From a virus, in IMG/VR virus record IMGVR_UViG_3300031227_000157, positions 1-38,383 of that record: DNA of 38,383 nt. One strand, written 5' to 3'. A program made the translations under genes and the position numbers. Every line of letters begins with the position of its first letter. Positions within the stretch are counted from its first letter, which is position 1. The notes under the pieces are model-generated. The model did not search any database, had not been told where the DNA came from, and worked only from the letters and a program-made list of their open reading frames with translations. Positions 17,310 through 24,626 of this stretch are shown piece after piece.

Positions 17310-17459
17310 TTAATTCTCCTCTAATTCATTAATATTTTCAATATAAATATTAATTGCTCTAGTAAGTTTTTTTTGAGCAGTTTCTTGATGTTCAAATGAA
17401 CAAGCATTAAGTAAATCCGATCTTGCATATATTATTAAATCCATTATTTCTTTAATCAT
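17310..17459 (-). CDS. Small helical hypothetical protein
   Basis: 49 residues (starts MIKEIMDLIIYARSDLL, ends INIYIENINELEEN), predicted all-helical. Its ATG overlaps the dUTPase stop (TGATG), so it is coupled to dut. The GAGGAG inside its last codons acts as RBS for endonuclease copy C. Function unknown. Confidence 0.62.
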   Translation of the reverse strand: MIKEIMDLIIYARSDLLNACSFEHQETAQKKLTRAINIYIENINELEEN

Positions 17460-17893
17460 CAACTATCTCCAGTTGAACCAAAACCATCAGTCCCACGTTC
17501 TGAATCTTTAAATTCTTCAACTTCTTCAAATTCTGCTTTATAAAATTTCCTTAATACACCTTGCATTATTTTTGTATGTTTTGGTATATTCAATGTTTGA
17601 TTAAAAGAATTATTCCTGAATAGTACAAGTACTTCTCCAATATAATGAGAGTCCACAATACCTACGGAGTTTGATAAATAATTAGGATGATTACCACTTA
17701 GTCCAGACCTTGGGTATAGCTCAAGGGAGTGACCATCAGGTATATCCATTGCAATACCTGTTCTAATAATTTTAGTGGTAAGGCTTTCAACTGATTCATC
17801 CTCAAGTGTATAAAAATCCATACCTGCATCTGTTTCATGTGCATATGTTGGAATTAAAGCATCTTCATGTAATTTCTTAATTTTTACTTTCAA
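17459..17893 (-). CDS. dut: dUTPase (dUTP diphosphatase)
   Basis: 144 residues, normal length for trimeric dUTPases. It hydrolyses dUTP to dUMP and PPi, preventing uracil incorporation and feeding thymidylate synthesis. All five motifs are seen: DAGMDFYT (I), PRSGLS (II), VGIVDSHYIGEV (III, with catalytic Asp), GVLRKF (IV, diverged) and RGTDGFGSTG (V, P-loop-like tail). The start is a TTG at 17893 with GGAG six bases upstream; no in-frame ATG is near. It stands close to thyX and nrdJ, making a pyrimidine-deoxynucleotide module. Confidence 0.92.
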   Translation of the reverse strand: MKVKIKKLHEDALIPTYAHETDAGMDFYTLEDESVESLTTKIIRTGIAMDIPDGHSLELYPRSGLSGNHPNYLSNSVGIVDSHYIGEVLVLFRNNSFNQTLNIPKHTKIMQGVLRKFYKAEFEEVEEFKDSERGTDGFGSTGDS

Positions 17894-17895
17894 AT

Positions 17896-18267
17896 TTATC
17901 TCCTATCCTTCTTATTAAAATATTCAAGAATTTCATTATGTTTATAACCAAGTATTGAATCAGAACCTCTTATCATAGCTCTTACTGTATTACCTGTACA
18001 ACTATTAGCTATATGTTCTAATAAGAATCTATCATCCATATAAACATCATCTGCTTCTTTATATGTTTCATCAAAGAATAAGTCATTTTTATTTTCACCT
18101 AAAGTTATGTTCTTTCTAAATTTAATCTTTCTTCCAAACTCTTTTATTTTACCATTTTTATCTGTAAATTTTAATAAAACTTCAGCCGTATTAAAATCTT
18201 TGTTTTCTTCAGAAGTTTTAATAGTTATAAAATCTTTTACAAAATCAGCTATGTTAGTATCACTCAT
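17896..18267 (-). CDS. Hypothetical protein with MSDxxI N-terminus
   Basis: 123 residues, no recognised domain. The N-terminus MSDTNIADFVKDF resembles the first residues of two other small proteins in this block (MSDIDIGDFVNYYL and MSDIDISNFVNDYL). The middle is beta-rich and charged; the end (GSDSILGYKHNEILEYFNK) is probably helical. The start follows the previous stop directly (TAAATG), so it is likely coupled. Lies between a 63-residue ORF and dut. Confidence 0.6.
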   Translation of the reverse strand: MSDTNIADFVKDFITIKTSEENKDFNTAEVLLKFTDKNGKIKEFGRKIKFRKNITLGENKNDLFFDETYKEADDVYMDDRFLLEHIANSCTGNTVRAMIRGSDSILGYKHNEILEYFNKKDRR

Positions 18268-18459
18268 TTAATACTCCTTTACTTTTAATTCTAAAGTTAC
18301 TTCATCATAAAACCAATCATTAATATGTTCATTATAATACTCATTTAATAATTTTGAAAAGTTATCAATATGAGCAACAGTAATTAAATAGTCTTTATCT
18401 TTAGTATACATTTCAATCATTTCACTATCAAACTTATTTCGTTTTGCTATAATTTCCAT
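18268..18459 (-). CDS. Small hypothetical protein
   Basis: 63 residues (starts MEIIAKRNKFDSEMIEMY, ends LELKVKEY), acidic and soluble-looking. Its start lies 13 bases inside the end of the papain-like gene with a GGAG ten or so bases upstream, and its stop touches the next start, so it sits in a tight translational chain. No family recognised. Confidence 0.58.
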   Translation of the reverse strand: MEIIAKRNKFDSEMIEMYTKDKDYLITVAHIDNFSKLLNEYYNEHINDWFYDEVTLELKVKEY

Positions 18460-18872
18460 TTTTTAGCTCTCCTTTTTACTCTTGAAATTGGGTAAATATA
18501 ATTTATATCATATTCTTTAAGTTTAGTTCGTTTAGTATTTGGGTTTGGGTCATATAATTGTTCCCCATCCCAATACACTACATGATCTAATCCTGGAAAA
18601 CTTTCTGAATCAACACAAATAAATAATTCAAATCCATCAAAATTTATAATAGCATAATAATTTACACCCATATCATTATCTTCATTCTTTATGTGAGATG
18701 CAAGGTAACAGCCGTGATGAGCTAAGAAAATCATTGCGTCTTCTGGTGCTAATGCTATGCCATTCCCATAATTCTTAAACCAATCAATTACATAGGATTC
18801 TGATGTATTTGATATCATTGCACAAACGCAATACATACATGTATTGTTACATGTTTGCTTAATTGTTTTCAA
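18447..18872 (-). CDS. Papain-like / C39-like cysteine peptidase fold protein
   Basis: 141 residues. The N-terminus KQTCNNTCMYCVCAMIS fits the Q-x(n)-C nucleophile region of C39-like/papain-fold proteins. Residues about 93-110 (GLDHVVYWDGEQLYDPNPNT) supply the expected His and the DP motif. A middle segment (PEDAMIFLAHHGCYL) corresponds to the helical part. Which Cys is the nucleophile is uncertain because several cluster. The start is a TTG at 18872 with AAGGAG seven bases upstream, overlapping the thyX stop (TTGA). Small C39-like proteins are frequent in phage middle regions, with unknown targets; a protease or transpeptidase role is inference. Confidence 0.65.
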   Translation of the reverse strand: MKTIKQTCNNTCMYCVCAMISNTSESYVIDWFKNYGNGIALAPEDAMIFLAHHGCYLASHIKNEDNDMGVNYYAIINFDGFELFICVDSESFPGLDHVVYWDGEQLYDPNPNTKRTKLKEYDINYIYPISRVKRRAKKWKL

Positions 18873-19504
18873 TTATTTTCTCCTTTAATTAAATCACTGT
18901 AATATTCTGGAAACATTTCTATAAATTCATCTCTTAATGGAATCATTATTTGTCTTATTTGTGGATGTGCTTTATTACTACATCTTAAATTAAATATATG
19001 TTTCCACTCTCTTATATTAGCAGTAACTATTATCTCTGTTTTTAAACTATTAGGTAATACAGATCTTGCTTCTTGTGCAGATGACCCATAATCTATTAAA
19101 GTTAAGTATGTTTGTTCAGCAACTTTTATTGAATTCTTCCATAAATTATATCTATTTGTATATTCATCATAAAATAAAGGTTTAATAACTGTTATTTCAT
19201 TATTAAATTTATTTTTTGAATAATTTGCATAACGAGTACTTTCTTGACTAAATGAGCATAATCTATGTCTTACAATTTCATGACTTATTCCTCTATCACA
19301 AACAATTAATACAGATATACTAATATGTTCAAATATACTTTGATGACCATTTTTATTTAAAGATTTAAGTAATACTTTTGCAGATCCTTTTTTTATTTTA
19401 TCTTCTGATTTATAACATAATCTTGCAGCTTTTTCAAGATGTGTTAATATAAAATTACTTTTAGGTTTATTTAATATTTCATAATACGGTTCAATTATTT
19501 TCAT
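18869..19504 (-). CDS. thyX: FAD-dependent thymidylate synthase
   Basis: 211 residues. It converts dUMP to dTMP with methylene-tetrahydrofolate, FAD and NADPH. The ThyX signature RHR-x2-S appears as RHRLCSFSQESTRY near residues 79-92, with the upstream HQSIFEH segment (His of the folate/FAD site) and downstream RSVLPNSLKTE and LRCSNKAHPQIRQ motifs typical of the family. The start ATG has AAGGAG upstream. It is coupled to the papain-like gene downstream and acts with Dut and NrdJ in dTTP supply. Phages of AT-rich genomes commonly carry this. Confidence 0.93.
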   Translation of the reverse strand: MKIIEPYYEILNKPKSNFILTHLEKAARLCYKSEDKIKKGSAKVLLKSLNKNGHQSIFEHISISVLIVCDRGISHEIVRHRLCSFSQESTRYANYSKNKFNNEITVIKPLFYDEYTNRYNLWKNSIKVAEQTYLTLIDYGSSAQEARSVLPNSLKTEIIVTANIREWKHIFNLRCSNKAHPQIRQIMIPLRDEFIEMFPEYYSDLIKGENN

Positions 19505-19522
19505 TAATTCTCCTTTATAATT

Positions 19523-19687
19523 TCATGTAAAAAAAGATTTAGCATAAGATGGTACAATAGGTTTAGCACTTTCATCAAGTATATAATATACTATCTTTGC
19601 CCACTCAGGTCCATTAAATGGTCCATCTGTATATCTACAGTGAATCCATATAAACATCATAAATCTTTCTGAAGGAAGTGCATTCAT
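19523..19687 (-). CDS. Small hypothetical protein
   Basis: 54 residues (starts MNALPSERFMMFIWIHCRYT, ends PSYAKSFFT). An AGGAGGA lies four bases before the ATG at 19687; a nearer ATG at 19691 is out of frame and lies against the RBS. The upstream 82-residue gene ends inside this RBS. Trp/Tyr-rich and unlike known families. Confidence 0.55.
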   Translation of the reverse strand: MNALPSERFMMFIWIHCRYTDGPFNGPEWAKIVYYILDESAKPIVPSYAKSFFT

Positions 19688-19697
19688 TCATCCTCCT

Positions 19698-19946
19698 TTA
19701 ATAATTTACATTAACAGTGAATATTTTTTTAGTAGGAAAAGTAGTATTAAATCCACAACATTTAAAATATTCCCATTGTTCTTCATCTATTATAAATTCC
19801 CAACCTTGTCCATTATTTATTGGAGCAAGTTTTTTATATTTTTTATCTGTTTCAGTTATCTGTTCAGTATATATTTCCCAATCTGAAAAATCAGAATATA
19901 ATTTTTTATTTTCTTTTATTGTTTTTTCTAAATCTGAAACTTTCAT
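19698..19946 (-). CDS. Hypothetical protein
   Basis: 82 residues (starts MKVSDLEKTIKENKKLY). The first about 25 residues look helical; then a Trp/Tyr-rich region (NNGQGWEFIIDEEQWEYF) and a CCGF pair. Its start overlaps, as TGATG, with the stop of the in-frame extension of the upstream 61-residue gene, and its GGAGG lies inside that extension. Function unknown. Confidence 0.6.
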   Translation of the reverse strand: MKVSDLEKTIKENKKLYSDFSDWEIYTEQITETDKKYKKLAPINNGQGWEFIIDEEQWEYFKCCGFNTTFPTKKIFTVNVNY

Positions 19947-20026
19947 CAGTCCTCCATGTCATCTATAATTAATAAGTCAGCTCTTTTTCCTGCAATTTCT
20001 GAACCTACATAATAACCTTCTACATT

Positions 20027-20212
20027 TCATTTAAAATATGTTATTTCATCTTCTTCTGAATATTTATTTATAAAATAGTCATAACATTTTTGTAAAGATT
20101 CAGAAGATAAATAATTATTATCAGATTCATTCCACCATGCTTCATGTGTTTTATTTTTTTTATCACCATCCAAATAATCATTAACAAAGTTACTAATATC
20201 TATATCACTCAT
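20027..20212 (-). CDS. Small acidic protein, MSDIDI type, probably truncated
   Basis: 61 residues from the ATG at 20212, chosen because AGGAGG lies six bases upstream and it restores the MSDIDISNFVNDYLDGD start shared with its neighbour. It is acidic and helical, with a WW pair. It ends in TGA at 20027, but the same frame continues for 26 more codons (NVEGYYVGSEIAGKRADLL then IIDDMED) to a stop that overlaps the next start. The TGA therefore looks like a nonsense mutation or readthrough point. Function unknown. Confidence 0.58.
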   Translation of the reverse strand: MSDIDISNFVNDYLDGDKKNKTHEAWWNESDNNYLSSESLQKCYDYFINKYSEEDEITYFK

Positions 20213-20391
20213 GGGCATCCTCCTGTAGTTGTTCTCCATTTATATAAATGAGTCATAAAATCATCTGAAAATGGATCAACATAATCATCAGTATAGAAAT
20301 TAATTGCATTATAATCATCCCATCCATTATCAAATTCATCTTCATCATCTAAATAATAATTTACAAAATCACCAATATCTATATCACTCAT
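20209..20391 (-). CDS. Small very acidic protein, MSDIDI type
   Basis: 60 residues, starting MSDIDIGDFVNYYLDDEDEF, with an excess of Asp and Glu through the first two thirds. Its stop overlaps the next start (ATGA), and that next protein begins with nearly the same 12 residues, indicating a tandem duplication. It lies immediately downstream of spoVR, two bases from its stop. A small acidic partner or regulator is conceivable but not shown. Confidence 0.58.
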   Translation of the reverse strand: MSDIDIGDFVNYYLDDEDEFDNGWDDYNAINFYTDDYVDPFSDDFMTHLYKWRTTTGGCP

Positions 20392-20393
20392 AT

Positions 20394-21932
20394 TTATTTC
20401 CCCCTTAATATTTTATTAAGTTGTTTTTCATAACTTGAACTTTTCTTAGGATCTACAGTAATTACAACATCTTTATCCCCATCTTCTGTTCTAATACTAA
20501 TGGGCTTTCCCCAAATATTATATATATGTCTCATAGTTTCTTTTGCATACTTAGTATCTAAGTCTTGACCCTCCCAAGAATGCTTTAACATCATACCACC
20601 ATTACCATTATGATCACCATTTATTATTTGAATCTTAGGCATTCCATTGTAAGCAAAACTTCTTACAATTAAATCTTTAATTTTTTGAGCATCACGTACT
20701 CCAATAATAAAATCATCATACTCTTGTTCTTCTTTTATAAAATAAATATATAAATCTAATTCTTTGACAAGATCTGTAGTTAAAAAATCCTGCATCATAA
20801 ACCAATCTGTATAAGTTTCTACACAATTTAATACTTTTTCAAACCCTTTACCATCCTTAGTATCCCAATTTTCTTTCTCTTTTTGATCTGTTATTTCATT
20901 ATATTCATCACCATGTTTACCTTTATCCCATCTATCTATTACATCTTCCCAGATCCTTGAACCGATTAAATAAGGATTCATACTTGTAGGATTCTTTCCT
21001 TTAACAAGTGAATTTGAATAATTAAATTGAGCATGTTCACTTGAATTTAAAAGGTCTTCTTCAAACAATTGATTCATTATTTTTTCGTGGCAAAGAACAG
21101 CAAATCCTTCATTTCCGAACTTAGTTTTCATTTGGGGCCAGAAATATCTACCAACTTCTCTTAATGTTTCAAGTATATCTCTAGACCAATCTTCAAGTAT
21201 TAAAGAATTATCTACAATGTATCTAAGAAAATCTTCAGTAGGTTCAATCGGAGTTCTATTTTTTAAATCTTGGTATAATTTACTATTGTATAATTCTATA
21301 TCCATATCTGGTTTTTGTTTACTCAGTACTGGATTTGATAAACTTCCAAATTGAGATTTATCTATAGCATGTGCTTCTTTTCTTTCTTGTTTAAATATTC
21401 TTTTAAGTTTTTCAATTTCTGTTTCATTGTCGAAAGGACTTGAATGAAAATATAAAGCATGACCTGCATCAACAATTTTTTCTACTTCATCAATTCCATA
21501 TTTCTTTTCATATTTATTAAACCTTAATGTTGCTTCACTCATAAAATCCATGATATCTTTACGAGTATTTTTAAAAAATTCATTCATTGTAAAGAATGCA
21601 GAATGACCAACACAATGTGCAATAATTAATACTTGAATTGCAAATGTATTAGTTTTCATTAAGTATGCTCTAGCTGGATCATTATTAATAATTACTTCGT
21701 ATGGAAGACTCGGGTTTACATTTTCATATATAGTTCTTTGTTTTTCGTAGTCTCTTCCAAATTTCCAATTTGACAAGTTAGTTGGAATGTTGTATGCCAT
21801 GACCTCAAGCATCTTTTGTGCAGGAATAATATCAAACTCAATAGGACATGTAACTAGTCCCATTTCCTCAACTGCTATTTGCATAATGCGTTCTTCAAGT
21901 TTTGCTAATCTCATCAATTCTTGATTAGTCAT
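20394..21932 (-). CDS. spoVR: SpoVR family protein
   Basis: 512 residues, close to the usual SpoVR/YcgB length. Family hallmarks include FDIIPAQKMLEVMAYNIPT, the NWKFGRDYE and NTFAIQVLIIAHCVGHSAFF region with conserved His, the segment DAGHALYFHSSPF and a C-terminal HSWEGQDL. SpoVR was named for a role in Bacillus spore cortex formation; in Gram-negatives the homologue YcgB is linked to starvation responses with PrkA/YeaG and YeaH. It is the third member of that set here, 13 bases after the DUF444 gene, with AGGAGG upstream. Its molecular activity is not established. Confidence 0.92.
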   Translation of the reverse strand: MTNQELMRLAKLEERIMQIAVEEMGLVTCPIEFDIIPAQKMLEVMAYNIPTNLSNWKFGRDYEKQRTIYENVNPSLPYEVIINNDPARAYLMKTNTFAIQVLIIAHCVGHSAFFTMNEFFKNTRKDIMDFMSEATLRFNKYEKKYGIDEVEKIVDAGHALYFHSSPFDNETEIEKLKRIFKQERKEAHAIDKSQFGSLSNPVLSKQKPDMDIELYNSKLYQDLKNRTPIEPTEDFLRYIVDNSLILEDWSRDILETLREVGRYFWPQMKTKFGNEGFAVLCHEKIMNQLFEEDLLNSSEHAQFNYSNSLVKGKNPTSMNPYLIGSRIWEDVIDRWDKGKHGDEYNEITDQKEKENWDTKDGKGFEKVLNCVETYTDWFMMQDFLTTDLVKELDLYIYFIKEEQEYDDFIIGVRDAQKIKDLIVRSFAYNGMPKIQIINGDHNGNGGMMLKHSWEGQDLDTKYAKETMRHIYNIWGKPISIRTEDGDKDVVITVDPKKSSSYEKQLNKILRGK

Positions 21933-21945
21933 TTAATCTTCCTCC

Positions 21946-23238
21946 TTATTTATTATCACTCTCAAACAAAAAATGTTTTAAAGCTGACCAAATATGGTCT
22001 CTTTTCTGAATTTTAGCCAATAAGAATCTTAAATCTTCATTCTTATAAAAACTTGTACCATCAACACTTCTGACTGTAAATTTCCAAGTATCTTTAATCT
22101 TCTTTATAAGGGAATCACCATAAGAAGTATCAGGTTTAATTTCAGTATACCCAAGCATATTAATTTTCTTATCTAACATAATTTTAATTTCTTTAATAGT
22201 ATCTTCTGGCCCCCAGTCATCCCCGTCAGATAAGTATTGCACATAAACATTCCATTCAGTACTTGGGTATTCTGCTTCAATTATCTCATTAGCAAGTTTA
22301 AAACCTGATGCACATTTAGTCCCACCTGATTCTCCTCTATTAAAAAAGTCATCTTCGGATACAAGTCTTGCTTCAGTAGTATGAACAATAAATCTTATCT
22401 CTACATTATCATATTTTTTTCTTAAAAACTCTACCATCCAGAATAACATAGATCTTGCTAAATACTTTTTATCAGTATCCATACTTCCTGAAACATCCAT
22501 AATTGCTATCACAACTGCATTAGAATGTAATTCAAAATCTTCTTCTATTTGTTTGAATCGTAAATCATCATCTTCAATATAAATACCATCTGAAGTTTCA
22601 GTTAATTTACCTTCTTTTATAATAGTAATAGCATCTTCTATATCACCTCTTGCTTGTAACAAAGCAAGTCTTCCTTCTTCAAAAGAACATCCTGTATCAT
22701 TCATAATTTCACCAATAAATGCAGATGTTCTTTTGATAGCTTCAATCATTGTTCTCTTTTTATGAATTCTGGGTATAATACCTTTCTTAGATACAGTATC
22801 AAATTTCCAACCTTTAGGTACAAGTTGTTTAGCTTTAGTTTTTTCTTCAATCCAAGGTAAACCAAGATCTTCAAACATAATTTTAATCAAGTAATCAATA
22901 TCAACTTCAGTTTCCATATAATCTTCACCAACTTCTTCTCCTGGTTTATTACCTTTGCCTTTACCATTTTTTCTTTGACCTATTGAATCCCCTTCATCGC
23001 CATCCCCTTGACCAACTCCACCCTTTGTACCTTTCTGCCCATGAATAAATCTGAAATCCTTCAATCCTTTAATTGGTATACGTACTTTTCTTCCTCTCTT
23101 TTTTGTAATTATTGATTCTTCAGAAATTACGTCCTTTACATTTTTGCGTATATTCTCATCAATGAGATCTCTGTGCCTCTGGGCATCTTTCTCACCTTTA
23201 CGAGACATGTCCCAATCCGAGTGATATATAATACTCAT
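21946..23238 (-). CDS. yhbH: DUF444 family protein (YhbH/YeaH), VWA-like
   Basis: 430 residues. The N-terminus (SDWDMSRKGEKDAQRHRD) and the Gly-rich acidic linker (residues about 68-105) are typical of DUF444. The C-terminal half is a von Willebrand A-like domain with the MIDAS motif D248-V-S250-G-S252 and SDGDDWGPED. Metal-dependent protein binding is expected. In bacteria it is encoded between prkA and spoVR, and may be a partner or substrate of the PrkA kinase. The RBS AAGGAG overlaps the stop of the GIY-YIG gene just upstream. Confidence 0.92.
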   Translation of the reverse strand: MSIIYHSDWDMSRKGEKDAQRHRDLIDENIRKNVKDVISEESIITKKRGRKVRIPIKGLKDFRFIHGQKGTKGGVGQGDGDEGDSIGQRKNGKGKGNKPGEEVGEDYMETEVDIDYLIKIMFEDLGLPWIEEKTKAKQLVPKGWKFDTVSKKGIIPRIHKKRTMIEAIKRTSAFIGEIMNDTGCSFEEGRLALLQARGDIEDAITIIKEGKLTETSDGIYIEDDDLRFKQIEEDFELHSNAVVIAIMDVSGSMDTDKKYLARSMLFWMVEFLRKKYDNVEIRFIVHTTEARLVSEDDFFNRGESGGTKCASGFKLANEIIEAEYPSTEWNVYVQYLSDGDDWGPEDTIKEIKIMLDKKINMLGYTEIKPDTSYGDSLIKKIKDTWKFTVRSVDGTSFYKNEDLRFLLAKIQKRDHIWSALKHFLFESDNK

Positions 23239-23241
23239 TCT

Positions 23242-24228
23242 TTACTCCTTATTTATTTTTTTATCAAACCAGTGTCTTATTGTTCTTTTAGAAATATTTA
23301 ATTTTAAAGAAATTTTATTCCATGAGTAATTTTTACTTCTCATTAAAAATGCTTCATCTCTTATTTCTTTTGAATACTTTCTGCTACCCATACAAACTTT
23401 TTTTATAATTTTTATACCATTACTCCTACATATATTCCCTATAACTTTTGATGGCATATCCATTATATCAGCTATATCATCATATATTAATTCTTTTTTT
23501 CTTAGTTTAATAATTTTATTAATAATTTCATCATCATATATTTTTCTAGGTTTACTCATTTTTATTTTTGTTTCTTCTGTGTGCTTCCTACCATAAAATG
23601 GATTTTTATCACCAATATTTTGTTTATTCATATTAGAACGTGCTTTATTTTTCTTCCCTAACATTGGATTAACCCAACCTTTTTTATATCTTTGTATCAT
23701 CTCTTCAGACTTAGCTTCTTTCATTTCATTAGATTGTTTTCTACCAGTTGCTTTTTCTGATATTTTTTGTTTTGTTTCTTCTGTATGATTCATACCATAT
23801 GTTGGACTGTCTTCACCACATTTACCATACATAGGATTATTTTTACCTTTTCTTTTTTCACTTAATTCTATTTTTTTATCTAATGTCCAATATTCTTCTA
23901 TTTTTATTTTTTGTTTTTCTGTCCATTTATAACCTACTGTACCATCCCCACCCATAGTTAAATTATACCCGTTAGGAGCAAATGTATTATATTGTTTTAT
24001 ATAATGAAACTCCATCTCATCTAATTCTTCTTTTGTATCACATTTTTCAATAATCTTCCATTTAAATTTATTTATTCCATATTTTTTTATGGCAGAATGA
24101 AAATAATCATTTTCATGTGTTTTTAATGATCTTGATTTATGACTGCATATTCGTAGTTTTAAATTTAATATTGTTTGTCCTATATACATTTTACCATTTA
24201 CTTTATTAGTAGCTTTATAGATTATCAT
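23242..24228 (-). CDS. GIY-YIG homing endonuclease with NUMOD3 repeats
   Basis: 328 residues. The nuclease domain starts at once: IYKATNKVNGKMYIGQT (GIY...YIG form), then the catalytic Arg-containing LRICSHK and the Glu/Asn region EFHYIKQYN. A chain of NUMOD3-type motifs follows (GKNNPMYGK, DSPTYGMNHTEETK, KNPFYGRKHTEETK), then a C-terminal helix-turn-helix (SWNKISLKLNISKRTIRHWF). This is the architecture of freestanding Seg-like and intron-encoded endonucleases. It stands between prkA's small downstream genes and DUF444. Its ATG overlaps the upstream stop (TAATG), and its last codons NKE plus stop contain the RBS for DUF444. Confidence 0.88.
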   Translation of the reverse strand: MIIYKATNKVNGKMYIGQTILNLKLRICSHKSRSLKTHENDYFHSAIKKYGINKFKWKIIEKCDTKEELDEMEFHYIKQYNTFAPNGYNLTMGGDGTVGYKWTEKQKIKIEEYWTLDKKIELSEKRKGKNNPMYGKCGEDSPTYGMNHTEETKQKISEKATGRKQSNEMKEAKSEEMIQRYKKGWVNPMLGKKNKARSNMNKQNIGDKNPFYGRKHTEETKIKMSKPRKIYDDEIINKIIKLRKKELIYDDIADIMDMPSKVIGNICRSNGIKIIKKVCMGSRKYSKEIRDEAFLMRSKNYSWNKISLKLNISKRTIRHWFDKKINKE

Positions 24229-24383
24229 TACGATTCATTTTTTACTCCTTCAAGAAATTCAATATAAGAAATTAATTCAATTATCTGACTACAACCCCAT
24301 GATTCACAAAAACATAGGGCATCATCCTTGCCACAACATTCTTTTACACTATCTTTATACCCTTCTATATCTGGTCGTTCTAT
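24228..24383 (-). CDS. Small Cys-rich protein with apparent ATA start
   Basis: 51 codons (ATA-initiated: IERPDIEGYKDSVKECC, then CFCESWGC, ending EGVKNES). AAGGAG stands six bases before the ATA, exactly the spacing used by the genes on both sides (AAGGAG plus six bases plus ATG). The frame upstream is closed by the previous gene's TAA. The five Cys could bind zinc. Either a rare ATA start is used or the ATG has mutated to ATA. A readthrough of the upstream TAA in the same frame is a less likely alternative. Function unknown. Confidence 0.5.
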   Translation of the reverse strand: MERPDIEGYKDSVKECCGKDDALCFCESWGCSQIIELISYIEFLEGVKNES

Positions 24384-24386
24384 CTT

Positions 24387-24605
24387 TTACTCCTTATTAT
24401 TCTTTTTAATATAAAATCCACTTTTTGCAGGGGCTTTATATAATGTCACATACCCTAATTCTTTTAATAATTGGTTTTGTATAGTACTTATATCTTCCAT
24501 CAATTTTTCTAATTTTATTACTTTTTCTTTAAGTCTCATTTTACCTACCTCCATTCTATAACATTGAGGATTATTATTTTTTGTACTACATTCAGGATTA
24601 CTCAT
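24387..24605 (-). CDS. Hypothetical protein with coiled-coil segment
   Basis: 72 residues. The N-terminus has MSNPECSTKNNNPQCYR with two Cys; residues 24-50 are a probable coiled coil (RLKEKVIKLEKLMEDISTIQ). It sits directly downstream of prkA, 21 bases from its stop. Its last codons NNKE and stop contain AAGGAG for the next ORF. No family recognised. Confidence 0.6.
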   Translation of the reverse strand: MSNPECSTKNNNPQCYRMEVGKMRLKEKVIKLEKLMEDISTIQNQLLKELGYVTLYKAPAKSGFYIKKNNKE

Positions 24606-24626
24606 CCTCTACTCCTTATAATTTTT

